A stretch of 64,000 nt of DNA from Kineosporia mesophila (GCF_021129235.1 NZ_JAJOMA010000032.1:1-64000), one strand, 5' to 3'; positions 53,160-62,407 are shown, counted from the stretch's first letter. Notes: generated by a model from the letters alone, not told the origin. Translations and numbers: made by a program.

Positions 53160-53297
53160 GCGGGCCGTCACGGAAAGAAGTCGTCCGCTGACCCAAAGGC
53201 ACTTTCCTGAAGGCGATCCCGGCCGCTCGTGGGGCCTGCCAGAATATCCGGGCAGCGTGATCTTCCGGTCCCGCTCGACTCGACGAGGAGCGGAGAC

Positions 53298-54233
53298 GTG
53301 GACACCACCGACCTGACGCCGGAGCAGGCCGAACCCGACGACGTGATGTCTTCCGGCCGCAGCCCGGTGCTGCGTTCCGAAGGCCCCGCCCGCAAGCCCC
53401 TCGGCATCAGCCTGACCCTCTGGTCGGTGCTGGCCGTGCTCGCGGTCACGGTCGGCGGGGTCGTCGCCGTCCAGTGGGCGACCCGATCCTCGGAGTCATC
53501 GACCCAGGAATCGGCCCTGTCCGGAATCGAGGTGACCATCCCCTACCGGGAGTCGCCCACGTCGTCAGTCACCTCGTCCCGACCCACGGCATCGGCCAGG
53601 GCCACCCCCTCGGGTACCCCGGCGGCCTCCCCCACCGGGACGGCCCGGGCAACGACCCGGCCGTCCTCGTCACGGCCGAGCACCGGCCAGGCGGCGCCCC
53701 CGGTGGTCGCCACTCCCCAGGCACCCACGAAGACGACCGCCACCTCCGACGACACTCCTACCGAGGACGAGACGGACGAGCCCGCCGACACTCCCGCAGA
53801 GGACGAGGTGGCAGCTCCCGGAGTCGACCTGGCCGCGTCCGCCGTGGTGAGGGCGAGCAGCCAGCTTCCCGGCCTGTCGGCCGCCAACGTCACCGACGGC
53901 AGTGTGGGCACCTACTGGGAGAGTTCCCCCGGCTACCCCCAGACCCTGACGGTGGATCTCGGCGAGGTCACCACCGTCGGCCGACTCGTGCTCTCGCTCC
54001 CCGAACGGTGGTCCGAGCGCACCCAGACCCTCTCCGTGCAGGGCAGCGCCGACGGCAGTTCCTACACCCGGCTGAAGGGTTCGGCCAGCTACCACTTCGA
54101 GAGCGAGAGCCCGGACAACCAGGTGACCATCACCCTGCCGCAGTCCGAGATCCGTTACCTGCGGCTGACCTACACCGCCGTCAACGGCTGGTACGCGGCC
54201 CAGCTCTCCGACCTGTCGGTGCACTCCAGCTAA
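53298..54233 (+). CDS. Membrane protein with external discoidin (F5/8 type C) domain
   Basis: 311 residues from GTG 53298. Membrane helix at ~40-62 (LTLWSVLAVLAVTVGGVVAVQW), a long Ser/Thr/Pro/Glu linker (~70-175), then a discoidin-like beta-sandwich (~180-311; LSAANVTDGSVGTYWESSPGYPQTLTVDLG ... YLRLTYTAVNGWYAAQLSDLSVH). Likely binds surface glycan. Architecture is like the protein at 34288. Confidence 0.85.
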   Translation: MDTTDLTPEQAEPDDVMSSGRSPVLRSEGPARKPLGISLTLWSVLAVLAVTVGGVVAVQWATRSSESSTQESALSGIEVTIPYRESPTSSVTSSRPTASARATPSGTPAASPTGTARATTRPSSSRPSTGQAAPPVVATPQAPTKTTATSDDTPTEDETDEPADTPAEDEVAAPGVDLAASAVVRASSQLPGLSAANVTDGSVGTYWESSPGYPQTLTVDLGEVTTVGRLVLSLPERWSERTQTLSVQGSADGSSYTRLKGSASYHFESESPDNQVTITLPQSEIRYLRLTYTAVNGWYAAQLSDLSVHSS

Positions 54234-54544
54234 TTCTGGTTCGTGGTGGCCGCTCCCACGAAAGTCTCTCCACCGAGCAGGCCGAGCGCGTAGGGCGGCC
54301 ATACCGTTCGGCCGCCGCTCGGTAGGAGGGAGGCGGAGTCGATGGCGTCGCGGAGCTTTTCCAGGGTGCGTTCGTGGGCCGGGCCAGCATTCGGGGCGTT
54401 GGCCGGAACCTCCTGCAGAAAGACCAGGTCCAGGCCGCTCTGGCCACCGAGACGGGTGTCGAGCACGACCATCCGGGTGCCCGGGACGAACATCACGCCA
54501 CCCGCCCGCGGATCGTTGTCGAGCAGTGGCGTGAGGATGCGCAC
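54230..54544 (-). CDS. Hypothetical protein, possibly the tail of a decayed lectin gene
   Basis: 104 residues from GTG 54544 (VRILTPLLDNDPRAGGVMFV; LRDAIDSASLLPSGGRTVWP). Soluble, no known domain. Its stop overlaps the convergent discoidin gene by 4 bp. The frame stays open upstream to just past the end of the lectin fragment at 54575, so a single frameshift could join the two; alternatively it is a free gene. Confidence 0.5.
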   Translation of the reverse strand: MRILTPLLDNDPRAGGVMFVPGTRMVVLDTRLGGQSGLDLVFLQEVPANAPNAGPAHERTLEKLRDAIDSASLLPSGGRTVWPPYALGLLGGETFVGAATTNQN

Positions 54545-54574
54545 CGTCTGCGCCCAGATTCGGTTCGGGCCCGG

Positions 54575-54842
54575 CTCAGCGAGCCGACCAGACAGGCGTG
54601 TTGTTCAGCGCGATGGTCACGTTGCCGTCGGCCTGAAGGGTGAGGATCGCCCCAGCGTGGTCCATGGTGGCGGTGGCCCGCACATAGTTACCGCCCGAAT
54701 ACAGCACCGGTTTGCCGTCACCCTGGAAGGACATGGAGTCGCCGATGGCGGCGGCCGACCGGACCGCCTTGCCGTTCTCGTCGACGAGAACGGGCCGGCC
54801 ACCGGAGGAGAGGCAGAAGAGGACTATCGGGCAGATCCGCTG
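54575..54842 (-). pseudogene. Bulb-type lectin domain fragment
   Basis: No start codon; the open frame from an upstream TGA (54843-54845) reads IGDSMSFQGDGKPVLYSGGN and ILTLQADGNVTIALNNTPVW then stops, a monocot-mannose-binding-lectin-like half (QADGN...Y..N.PVW). Probably the remains of a secreted lectin. Confidence 0.5.
54772..54793. repeat. 22-bp perfect palindrome with no loop
   Basis: The sequence from CCGTTCTCGTC to its complement GACGAGAACGG forms a perfect 22-bp palindrome centred at 54782/54783. It lies exactly where the minus-strand lectin fragment and the plus-strand membrane fragment meet. Confidence 0.7.
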
Positions 54843-55025
54843 TCACATCCGTCCCTGGAATTGCTGCTCGCCACACTTCCCGACACCCAGGCCCGCACCG
54901 TCTCCCCTCTCGCGTCCGGGACCGCCCTGGGCGTCACTGCGGTGCTGGCGGTGGTCTTCGCGCTGGTCCGCGAAGCGAGGCGCCGCCGCCGGCACGCCTT
55001 CACGACCGTGGGAGCGGAGCGCTGA
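54816..55025 (+). pseudogene. C-terminal membrane-anchor fragment
   Basis: The plus-strand frame ends LELLLATLPDTQARTVSPLA, then a hydrophobic stretch (LGVTAVLAVVFALV) and a basic REARRRRRH tail, like the C-terminal anchor of a surface protein. No convincing start or upstream domain remains. Confidence 0.4.
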
Positions 55026-55173
55026 GCACCCGGACGGGCCACCGGACCGACACCGGCGCGGGAACGACGGCGCGGCCGTGACCAGATCGCTCACTTGACG
55101 GCCCACCATCAAATCCGATTTCTTGTGGGACTTGGGTTCCAAAAGCAAGGAAACACAGATTTGGAGCAGGCGA

Positions 55174-57753
55174 ATGGCGGACGCGGACGGGCACCCGGGG
55201 CGCCCCGGGCTCCTCGGGTTCACGGCCGGTGGCCGGGAACCCGAGGTCCGCGCCGTCCGTCATCACCTCCAGCAGCTCCGCGCGGGACGCGGCGGGGTGC
55301 TGCTGGTCGAGGGTGAGGCCGGTTCCGGACGGTCCACGCTGCTGGGGCACGCCGTCTCGGAGGCTGCGGGCCTCACCGTGCGGCACGCCGCGGCCGACGA
55401 GTTCAGCCCGCACTTCCCGTTGCAGGTGCTGCAGGACGCGCTGGAGGACACCGGCCTGGCCACGATCGACGACGTGCTGTCGCGGGTCGCCGGGCTGACG
55501 GCCTCGGGCCCGGTCCTGCTGTGCGTCGACGACCTGCAGTGGGCCGACAGGACCACAATCCTGGCCTGGCAACGGCTCTCCCGCCTGGCCCGGTCGGCCC
55601 CGCTGCTCCTGGTCGGCGCCCACCGCCCCGCACCCCACCGCGAGGACCTGCCGATGCTGCGCCGGGCCCTGGCCGGCGCGGGCGCCGAGGTGCTCACGCT
55701 GGGACCGCTGCCGGAGACGGCGGTGGACACGCTGGTCAGCACAGTGGTCGGCACGGTGGTCGGCACACGGGTCGGTGCCTGCGCGGACACCGCCCGGCTG
55801 CGGGCCCTGGCCGCCCGCGCGGGCGGAAATCCCCGTTACCTCGCCGATGTCATCGACCTGGCCGGTCCCGGGACAGCCGAGACACCCGGAACACCCGGGC
55901 TTCCCCCGGGTCTGGCCGAGCGCCTCGAGCACCGCCTGGCCTTCCTCGGTGCCCCCACCCGCCGGCTGCTGGGTACGGCCGCCCTGCTGGGCGACCGCTT
56001 CTCGGTCGCCGACCTGGCCGCGCTGACCGCCCTCCCGGTCACCGAGCTGCTGCCGATGCTGGACGAGGCCCGCTCCACCGGACTGCTCGCCGAACAGCAG
56101 ACCCACCTCGCTTTCCGCCACCCGATCCTGCGGGATGCCCTGGCCGAACGGGTACCCGCCGGGGCACGCATCCTGCTCCACCGGCAGGCCGCCCACGATC
56201 TGGCCCGGGCGGGCAGCCGGCCGGGCGTGGTGTGCGAGCAACTGCTGGCCGCTCTCGACCCCGCCACCCCGGTGGCGGACTGGATCATCACCTGGCTGCT
56301 GGAGACCGGAACCGCGCTGATCACCGCGAACCCGGCCGGGGCCGAGCTTCTGCTGAGGGCCGCACTGCGCAGCGCCCCCAGCAGCAACCCGCAGGACGCG
56401 CTGGCCGTCCTCCTCGCCCAGGCCCTCTTCCATCAGGGCCGCACCACCGAGACCCGGTCGCTGGCCGGGCCGGTCCTGCGGGCGACCCGCGACGCCGACG
56501 TCATCGCGGCGATGAGCTGGATCCTGACCTGGGCCGACCCGACCGGAAGGGAAGCGACCGACGCCGCCGCGGACGTCGTCCGTACGTCGGTGTTACGCCG
56601 TGTCCTCGCCGCGCCGGATCTCAGCGCTCTGGGGGCGCAGCGCCTGCGGGCCACGCTCGCCCGGCGGCTGGAGGACGCCGGCGACCACGAGGGAGCGGTC
56701 TCGATCGCGGCCCCGGTCGTCGAAAGCGGTTCCGACCCGCTGGCCGTCGCTGTCGGCCTCGGGCTGGGCCACGACGACACCGACATCGAGCGAGCGCTCG
56801 GTCTGACGACCGGCATCACCGATCCTGCGGCCTCGCCGGTGCGCCGGTGGCTGTATCGGCGGCGCACGGCCCGGCTGACCGGACCTGCCGCCCGGGAGGC
56901 CGCCCGCGACCTGCTCACCGAGGCCGAGCGCTCCGGTTCCGCGGTCGCGATCGACACCGCGAGGGTAATCAGCGCCGACCTGCTCTACCGCCACGGGGAC
57001 TGGGACCGCGCGCTCGAACTGCTGGCGGCCACCGCGTCCCTCAGCCCGCGCGATCACCACTGCCGATGGGGCCTGAAAGCCCTGATCACCCTGCACCGGG
57101 GCGATATCGCGACCGCTGCCCGGGAGATCGGGACCGACGGGACCGGCGAACACCTCACGCTGGCCCGCGCGCTCCTGGCCGAGCAGCGGGGACATCCCGA
57201 GGAGGCCCTGGCCGTGCTGACCGCGGTACCGGTGGCCCCCGCCCTCTGGCGTACCGCCCTCACCCGGCTGCGCCTGACCCTGACCGGCGACGAGATCCCG
57301 GCCGACGGGCCGGAGGACCTCCCCGACGACGATCCCCTGACCTCGGCGCAGCACCTGGAGAACCGGGCTCTCGCCCACGCCCGCCGAGGCGATCTGGCCC
57401 AGGCCCGCACGGCCCACAACCGGGCCGGGGAGCTCTATCTGGCGCTGGGCGCGCAGGGAGAACTGCACCGCCTCGACACCCGTCTGAAGCCGTACGGCGT
57501 GCACCGCCGACGCGGGCCCCGGCGCCCGGGCAGCGGCTGGCCGTCCCTGACCCCGGCCGAGGTGAGCATCGCCCAGCTGGTGGCCGAGGGGCACACCAAC
57601 GCCGACATCGCCGCCCGCCTGTTCGTCAGCCGGCGCACCGTCGAGGGCCACGTGTCCCACGTCCTGGCCAAACTCGGCCTACGGTCCCGGGTCGAACTGG
57701 CCCGGGACGCAGGACGCCGGTCCGCGGAACGGACAGCCGCCCTCGCCGGATGA
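55174..57753 (+). CDS. Large LuxR-family regulator with AAA/NACHT-like ATPase (LAL type)
   Basis: 859 residues from ATG 55174 (GGAGCAGG upstream). N-terminal ATPase: EGEAGSGRSTLLGH (Walker A with Arg in place of Lys) and LLCVDDLQWADRTT (Walker B). Middle: about 500 residues of TPR-like helices. C-terminal LuxR HTH (~790-850): LTPAEVSIAQLVAEGHTNADIAARLFVSRRTVEGHVSHVLAKL. LAL regulators often govern secondary-metabolite genes; no such cluster is nearby, so the target is unknown. Confidence 0.92.
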   Translation: MADADGHPGRPGLLGFTAGGREPEVRAVRHHLQQLRAGRGGVLLVEGEAGSGRSTLLGHAVSEAAGLTVRHAAADEFSPHFPLQVLQDALEDTGLATIDDVLSRVAGLTASGPVLLCVDDLQWADRTTILAWQRLSRLARSAPLLLVGAHRPAPHREDLPMLRRALAGAGAEVLTLGPLPETAVDTLVSTVVGTVVGTRVGACADTARLRALAARAGGNPRYLADVIDLAGPGTAETPGTPGLPPGLAERLEHRLAFLGAPTRRLLGTAALLGDRFSVADLAALTALPVTELLPMLDEARSTGLLAEQQTHLAFRHPILRDALAERVPAGARILLHRQAAHDLARAGSRPGVVCEQLLAALDPATPVADWIITWLLETGTALITANPAGAELLLRAALRSAPSSNPQDALAVLLAQALFHQGRTTETRSLAGPVLRATRDADVIAAMSWILTWADPTGREATDAAADVVRTSVLRRVLAAPDLSALGAQRLRATLARRLEDAGDHEGAVSIAAPVVESGSDPLAVAVGLGLGHDDTDIERALGLTTGITDPAASPVRRWLYRRRTARLTGPAAREAARDLLTEAERSGSAVAIDTARVISADLLYRHGDWDRALELLAATASLSPRDHHCRWGLKALITLHRGDIATAAREIGTDGTGEHLTLARALLAEQRGHPEEALAVLTAVPVAPALWRTALTRLRLTLTGDEIPADGPEDLPDDDPLTSAQHLENRALAHARRGDLAQARTAHNRAGELYLALGAQGELHRLDTRLKPYGVHRRRGPRRPGSGWPSLTPAEVSIAQLVAEGHTNADIAARLFVSRRTVEGHVSHVLAKLGLRSRVELARDAGRRSAERTAALAG

Positions 57754-57778
57754 GGCTGAGGCGGCACCCCCACCATCT

Positions 57779-57870
57779 TGTTCGTGATCATGCAAAGTGT
57801 CCCCGGAGTTCTGGAACTGCCACCGCTCAGAGTTCTAGAACGCTGGGGAGACTTTGCATGATCACGAACA
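57779..57870. repeat. 92-bp cruciform element, 26-bp arms with nested palindromes
   Basis: Left arm 57779-57804 and right arm 57845-57870 match at 25 of 26 positions (core ATCATGCAAAGT / ACTTTGCATGAT). The 40-bp centre holds two further palindrome-like parts, GTTCTGGAAC and GTTCTAGAAC. It lies between the convergent ends of the LuxR and DeoR genes and could be a two-way terminator or a dispersed repeat element. Confidence 0.85.
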
Positions 57871-57883
57871 GAAGAGAGAGGGC

Positions 57884-58642
57884 TCAGGCGCGAACGATAC
57901 GAGGGCCGGCCAGGCCCAGCGCAGCTGCGGCGCTGTCTTCCAGCCCCGAGTCCGTGACCAGCACGTCCAGGTCGGACACCGACCCGAACCGGGCCAGGGA
58001 GTAGTTCTCGATCTTGGAGTGGTCGGCCAGCAGCACGGTGCGGCGGGCGGCGCTCATCATCGACGCCTTCACCGAGGCCTCTCCCGGATCCGGTGTGGTC
58101 AGGCCGCGTTCCAGGGAGACGCCGCTGGCGGCCAGGAAGGCCACGTCCACGTACATCCGCGACAGCGGCTGCAGCAGCCACTCGTCCACGGTGGCGAAGG
58201 TGCTGCGCCGCACGCGCCCGCCGAGCATGATCACAGTCAGGTTGGGGCGCGGGGTCAGCATCATGGCGATGGCCGGGGAGTTCACGATGACGGTGAGCTC
58301 GCGGTCGGTCGGCAGCACCTCGGCCATGCGGCTGGTGGTGGAACCGGCGTCGAGCACGATCGAGCCCTCGTCGGGCACCTCGGCCAGCGCCGCCTTGGCG
58401 ATGCGCTCCTTCTCCGTGGTCATCACCGAATCCCGCACCGCCAGCACCGGATCGGGCGCACGGCCGACCGGGACGGCGCCGCCGTAGACCCGGCGCAGGT
58501 TGCCCGAGCGCTCCAGCACCGTCAGGTCGCGGCGGATGGTCTCGGTGGTGACGGCGAAGTCGGTGGCCAGGGTGACGACGTCGACGCGACCCTCGTCGCG
58601 GGCCAGACGAAGAATCTCCTTCTGGCGCTCGTCGGCGTTCAT
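57884..58642 (-). CDS. DeoR/GlpR-family regulator
   Basis: 252 residues. HTH at ~5-55 (RQKEILRLARDEGRVDVVTLATDFAVTTETIRRDLTVLE), then the DeoR sensor fold (SIVLDAGSTTSRMAEVL, VNSPAIAMML, LADHSKIENYSLARFG), which binds a sugar phosphate. The usual target is a sugar-use operon, none adjacent here. The divergent promoter with repeats lies at 58670-58780. Confidence 0.93.
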   Translation of the reverse strand: MNADERQKEILRLARDEGRVDVVTLATDFAVTTETIRRDLTVLERSGNLRRVYGGAVPVGRAPDPVLAVRDSVMTTEKERIAKAALAEVPDEGSIVLDAGSTTSRMAEVLPTDRELTVIVNSPAIAMMLTPRPNLTVIMLGGRVRRSTFATVDEWLLQPLSRMYVDVAFLAASGVSLERGLTTPDPGEASVKASMMSAARRTVLLADHSKIENYSLARFGSVSDLDVLVTDSGLEDSAAAALGLAGPRIVRA

Positions 58643-58669
58643 CGGTCTCCTCTCACCGAATCAAGGTAT

Positions 58670-58780
58670 CTTCGCCCAAGGTCAAAGTCATGCATCCGCC
58701 TCAACCCAAGTTGTGATGTGGGTATCGAAACCCACAAAACAGGTATTGCTACGGGCGAAATTGCCCGTTGCCGGGCGAAG
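58670..58780. promoter_or_regulatory. Repeats and palindromes between DeoR and the ECF sigma gene
   Basis: CGGGCGAA occurs at 58752 and 58772 (20 bp apart) and inverted as CTTCGCCC at 58670. GTGGGT-ATCGAA-ACCCAC (58718-58735) and CGGGC-GAAATT-GCCCG (58752-58767) are perfect inverted repeats. Operators for DeoR are likely among them. Confidence 0.55.
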
Positions 58781-58790
58781 CATTGACCCT

Positions 58791-59408
58791 ATGACCACCT
58801 CTCACGAATCCCGCTCCCAGGACGCGTTCGTCCGCGACCTCTACGCCCACCACGCCACCTCGCTGCTGGCCTACGTCACCCGGATCCTCAACGACCCCCA
58901 GCAGGCCGAGGACGTGGTGCAGGAGACCATGGTGCGGGCCTGGCAGCACGCCGACCGGCTCACCTGCGACCGCGTCCAGCTGCACCGCTGGCTCAGCACC
59001 GTCGCGCGCAACGTCGCCTTCGACCGCATCCGCGCCCGCAACGCCCGGCCCACCGAGGTCGAGGAGACCGAACGGGAGGTCGAGGTCACCGCCGACCATG
59101 CCGCCGCGGTCGTCGACTCGGTGCTCCTGACCCAGGCCCTCGCCGGCCTGTCGCCCAAGCACCGTCAGGCGCTGGAACACGTCTATCTGCACGGGTACAG
59201 CACCACCGAGGCCGCGGCCGTGCTGGGAGTGCCGGTGGGCACCGTGAAGACCCGCACGCACCACGCCCTGCGGCGCCTGCGGATCCGGCTGGTCTCCGAG
59301 CGGCCGGGGAGGAACCTCAGGACCCCGCGAAGTCGTCCGGCAGCAGCAGCACCAGGTCCGGCATCGACGGTGAGCTCATACCCCGTAGCCGTTTCGCATG
59401 CCGGGTGA
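58791..59408 (+). CDS. ECF RNA polymerase sigma factor
   Basis: 205 residues from ATG 58791. Region 2 is FVRDLYAHHATSLLAYVTRILNDPQQAEDVVQETMVRAW and region 4 is LAGLSPKHRQALEHVYLHGYSTTEAAAVLGVPVGTVKTRTHHALRRLRIRL. The last ~30 residues run over the end of the convergent AAA gene (92-bp overlap), and that tail is low-complexity. No anti-sigma gene is adjacent on the same strand, which is unusual. Confidence 0.9.
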   Translation: MTTSHESRSQDAFVRDLYAHHATSLLAYVTRILNDPQQAEDVVQETMVRAWQHADRLTCDRVQLHRWLSTVARNVAFDRIRARNARPTEVEETEREVEVTADHAAAVVDSVLLTQALAGLSPKHRQALEHVYLHGYSTTEAAAVLGVPVGTVKTRTHHALRRLRIRLVSERPGRNLRTPRSRPAAAAPGPASTVSSYPVAVSHAG

Positions 59409-60800
59409 CCGCCTCGTCGAGCACCTGCCGGGCGAAACGGCCGTTGCCGAAGGAACTCCCACGCGCGGTGGCGGCGAAGCGGGACCGCAGCGCCGCCACG
59501 GTCGGGCCGGTGCACTCGTACCCGGCCGTGGCCGCGTGCTGACAGACGATCGTCACCAGTTCGTCGGCACTGTAGTCGGCGAACCGCACACGGTGCGAGA
59601 ACCGTGATGCCAGGCCCGGGTTCACGTTGAGGAACGACTCCATCTCGTCCGCGTACCCGGCCGCGATCACCACCACCTCGTCCCGGTGGTCCTCCATCAG
59701 CTTCACCAGGGTGTCGATGGCTTCCCGGCCGAAGTCATTCCCCGAGCCTCCGCCCTGGTTCGTCAGCGCGTACGCCTCGTCCACGAAAAGAACTCCGCCC
59801 CGCGCCTTGTCGAATGCCTCCGAGGTGCGCTGCGCGGTGTGACCGACGTACTCCCCGACCAGGTCGGGACGCCCCACCTCGACCACCTGTCCGCCGGCGA
59901 GAACCCCCAGCGCGGCCAGGATCTGCCCGTACAGCCGCGCGATCGTCGTCTTGCCGGTACCGGGCGACCCGGCGAACACCAGGTGCCGGGACAGCGGTGG
60001 GGACGGAAGCCCGGCCGCCGCACGGCGATCGGCCATCTGGTGCAGCCGCACCAGGGTCTCCACCTCGCGCTTCACCTCGCCGAGACCGACCAGGGAGTTC
60101 AGCTCCCCCAGCAGCTGGGCCAGCCGCCCGTTGCCGAAGGACTTCGGTGGAGCAGAGGACGCCGTGGCCACCTCGGTCTCCCCCGCTCGCGGGGTCGGTA
60201 CCGCAGTGGTCTCGGTCGCGCCGGCCCGCAGCTCCTGGCCGGTGTCCTCGCCCGGCTCGTGGAGGGAGTCGACGAGCGTGGTGTGGTCACCGAACACGTC
60301 CGCGGCGCCGTTGCCCGTCCCCCGGAACCGGGTGACGCTCAGCTGCTCCCCCGACGTCTGCACCCGCAGCCCGGACCCACCGTTGTTGCGGCCGGTGCAG
60401 TCGGTCAGGTGCAGTTCCGCGTTCGACCGCACCCGGATGCCGTCGGCCCCACCGTCGGTCACCTCGCACTCGGCGGCCGAACCGCCCGCTCCGAAGGCCC
60501 ATTCCAGCCCGGCGCGACGGGCCCGGCGGACCCGGGTGCGACTCAGCCGGGCGGTGCCCTCCTCGGTCACCAGCACGCCCTCGGCCCCCGCGTCGGTGAT
60601 CTCGGTCCCGCTCAGGTCGAGATGGCCCCCGTGGACCAGGCCCCGGGACCGACCGGGTTCGTGATCGTCACCCCGCTGAAGGCCGGCAGGCCGCCGGACG
60701 TCACGCTGATACCGATCCCACCGGCCCGGCTGATGGTCAGGTCCTGGTAGGCGCCCCCGGCCTGCTCGGCGACCACCACGGCATCGTCACCGGTACCCAC
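59317..60800 (-). pseudogene. EccA-like AAA+ ATPase fused to a beta-helix domain, with a single-base frameshift
   Basis: From GTG 60800 the frame encodes beta-helix repeats (DLTISRAGGIGISV; FSGVTITNPVG) and stops at 60612; the repeats continue in another frame (LDLSGTEITDAGAEGVLV). Adding one base in the G run (60641-60644) joins them into ~494 residues. N-terminus to ~190: right-handed beta-helix. ~205-490: CbxX/CfqX AAA+ with Walker A SPGTGKTT, GEYVGHTAQRTSEAF, Walker B GVLFVDEAYAL, IAAGYADEM and SRFSHRV, close to EccA of type VII secretion. The frameshift may be a homopolymer error or real decay. Confidence 0.8.
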
Positions 60801-60928
60801 GCGTCGTCCTTCCCGCCGTCGTCCCTAGAGGCCCGGCATCCCGGACATCCAGACGATTCAACGGGGCTCGACCGGAGACCGGTTCAAAACCGCCGCGTAC
60901 CGGAGGCCTCCGGAAACACGGAATACTG

Positions 60929-62407
60929 GTGAACCCCAGCCCGCGTTCAGCCGTACGAGAGGATCTCCAGACCTTGCTTCACGACAGCGATCTGCTGGGT
61001 CTGGACCGGCTCCTCCCCCCTCTGCTCCCCCATCCCGACCGCGGGCTCGGGGCGACCGCGTCGTCCTCTGTTGCCCCACTGCACGTCCCCGTCGGCATCG
61101 GCCCCGACAACACCGTCGGCCGGGCCGACCTGGGTGGCCACACCCTGGTCACCGGCCCGCCCGGTAGCGGACGCAGCAGCACGATCGCCGTGCTCATGGC
61201 CGGTCTGGCCCTGACCCGCACGCCCGACGAGGTGCAGTTCCACTGCCTCGCCGCCGGGCCGGGTCCCGCCGACCTGGCCGACCTTCCGCACGTCGGCACG
61301 GTGATCGCCCCCGACGACCGGTCCGCGGTGATCGGCCTGCTGCAGCAGCTGAGCACCCGGCCGAACCTCGACACCGAGATCTACCTGGTCATCGACTACC
61401 CGGCGCAGTTGTCGGCGCTGGGTCCCGAGCTCATCGCGACCGCCGACGCCGCCCCGGGTCGCGAGGTGCACCTTCTGGTCGCGGCCGACGGTGAGGCACA
61501 GGTCCCCGACGGTTTGCGGACGTGGTTCACCACGCGCGTCGATCTCGAGGGGTCCGTGGGGGGCCGGGTGATCGGGCCGGACGGGCGCTCGACGCCGTTC
61601 ACGCCGGTCGCCGCGCGTATCGGCGTGCCGCTCTCCCCTGATTCCGCGGACGCGGCCCGGCGCCGCCTGGCCGCGACGGTCGAGGAGTACTGGCAGCCGC
61701 GGGCCGGGGCACCCTGCCTGGTGAGCCCGACCGCGTCCGTGCGCCCGTCGTCCCTCCCGACCGGGAGCACCACGTTGCAGGTGCCGCTGGGCGCCACGCC
61801 CGGCCGGCCCGCCTCCGTGCTGCACGACTTCGCCCGGCACCGGGCCCTGATCGTGCGCGGGCCGAAGGCCAGTGGCCGCACCACCCTGCTGCGCTCGATC
61901 GCCGAGGACCTGGTGCGCGGCCGCACCCCGGCCCAGGTCCGCATCCTTCTGGTCGACTACCGGGCCGGGCTGATGGAGTGTGTGGCCGAGGATTTCCTGC
62001 TGGGGCACGCGTTCCACGCCAACGCGCTGCGCGACCTGATCGACGGCACGCTCTGGGCCCTGGCCGGACGGTGTAAGGGATCGGGGGGCCGGAACAGCGC
62101 CGAGTGGCGCGGCCCCCGGCTCTACGTGCTGGTCGACGACCACGTCCACGCCCCCGACGACGAGGACATCTGGGCCCCCGTGCTGGAACACCTGGGCGGT
62201 GAGCAGGACGCGGGCGTGCACCTGGTGCTGGCCGAGGCCGTCGATCAGCCCGCGCCGATGCCGGACGACGTCAGCAGCATCACGCTGGGCGAGGCGCTGC
62301 TGGACATCGGCGCGGCGACCGTGGACCTGCCCGAACCCGGCTCCGACGTGCCGGTGGCGACCTACCGCGCGGGCGGCCGGAAGACCGGCTTCACCTGGAT
62401 TTATTAG
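60929..62407 (+). CDS. EccC-like FtsK/SpoIIIE double-ATPase protein (type VII secretion type)
   Basis: 492 residues from GTG 60929. Two FtsK/SpoIIIE modules. First: GPPGSGRSS Walker A (Arg instead of Lys), TPDEVQFHCLAAG, DLADLPHVGTVIA and IYLVIDYPAQL. Second: VPLGATPG..., GPKASGRTT (Arg again), VRILLVDYRAGLMECV and LYVLVDDHVHAPDDED. The order matches the last two ATPase domains of EccC; there is no membrane helix or first domain, so it is a separate soluble subunit (EccCb-like). Divergent from the EccA-like gene. Confidence 0.8.
   Translation: MNPSPRSAVREDLQTLLHDSDLLGLDRLLPPLLPHPDRGLGATASSSVAPLHVPVGIGPDNTVGRADLGGHTLVTGPPGSGRSSTIAVLMAGLALTRTPDEVQFHCLAAGPGPADLADLPHVGTVIAPDDRSAVIGLLQQLSTRPNLDTEIYLVIDYPAQLSALGPELIATADAAPGREVHLLVAADGEAQVPDGLRTWFTTRVDLEGSVGGRVIGPDGRSTPFTPVAARIGVPLSPDSADAARRRLAATVEEYWQPRAGAPCLVSPTASVRPSSLPTGSTTLQVPLGATPGRPASVLHDFARHRALIVRGPKASGRTTLLRSIAEDLVRGRTPAQVRILLVDYRAGLMECVAEDFLLGHAFHANALRDLIDGTLWALAGRCKGSGGRNSAEWRGPRLYVLVDDHVHAPDDEDIWAPVLEHLGGEQDAGVHLVLAEAVDQPAPMPDDVSSITLGEALLDIGAATVDLPEPGSDVPVATYRAGGRKTGFTWIY

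Noticed and set aside
57779-57870. tRNA or CRISPR repeat reading of the cruciform
   Set aside because: No cloverleaf, no spacer series; it is one inverted repeat.
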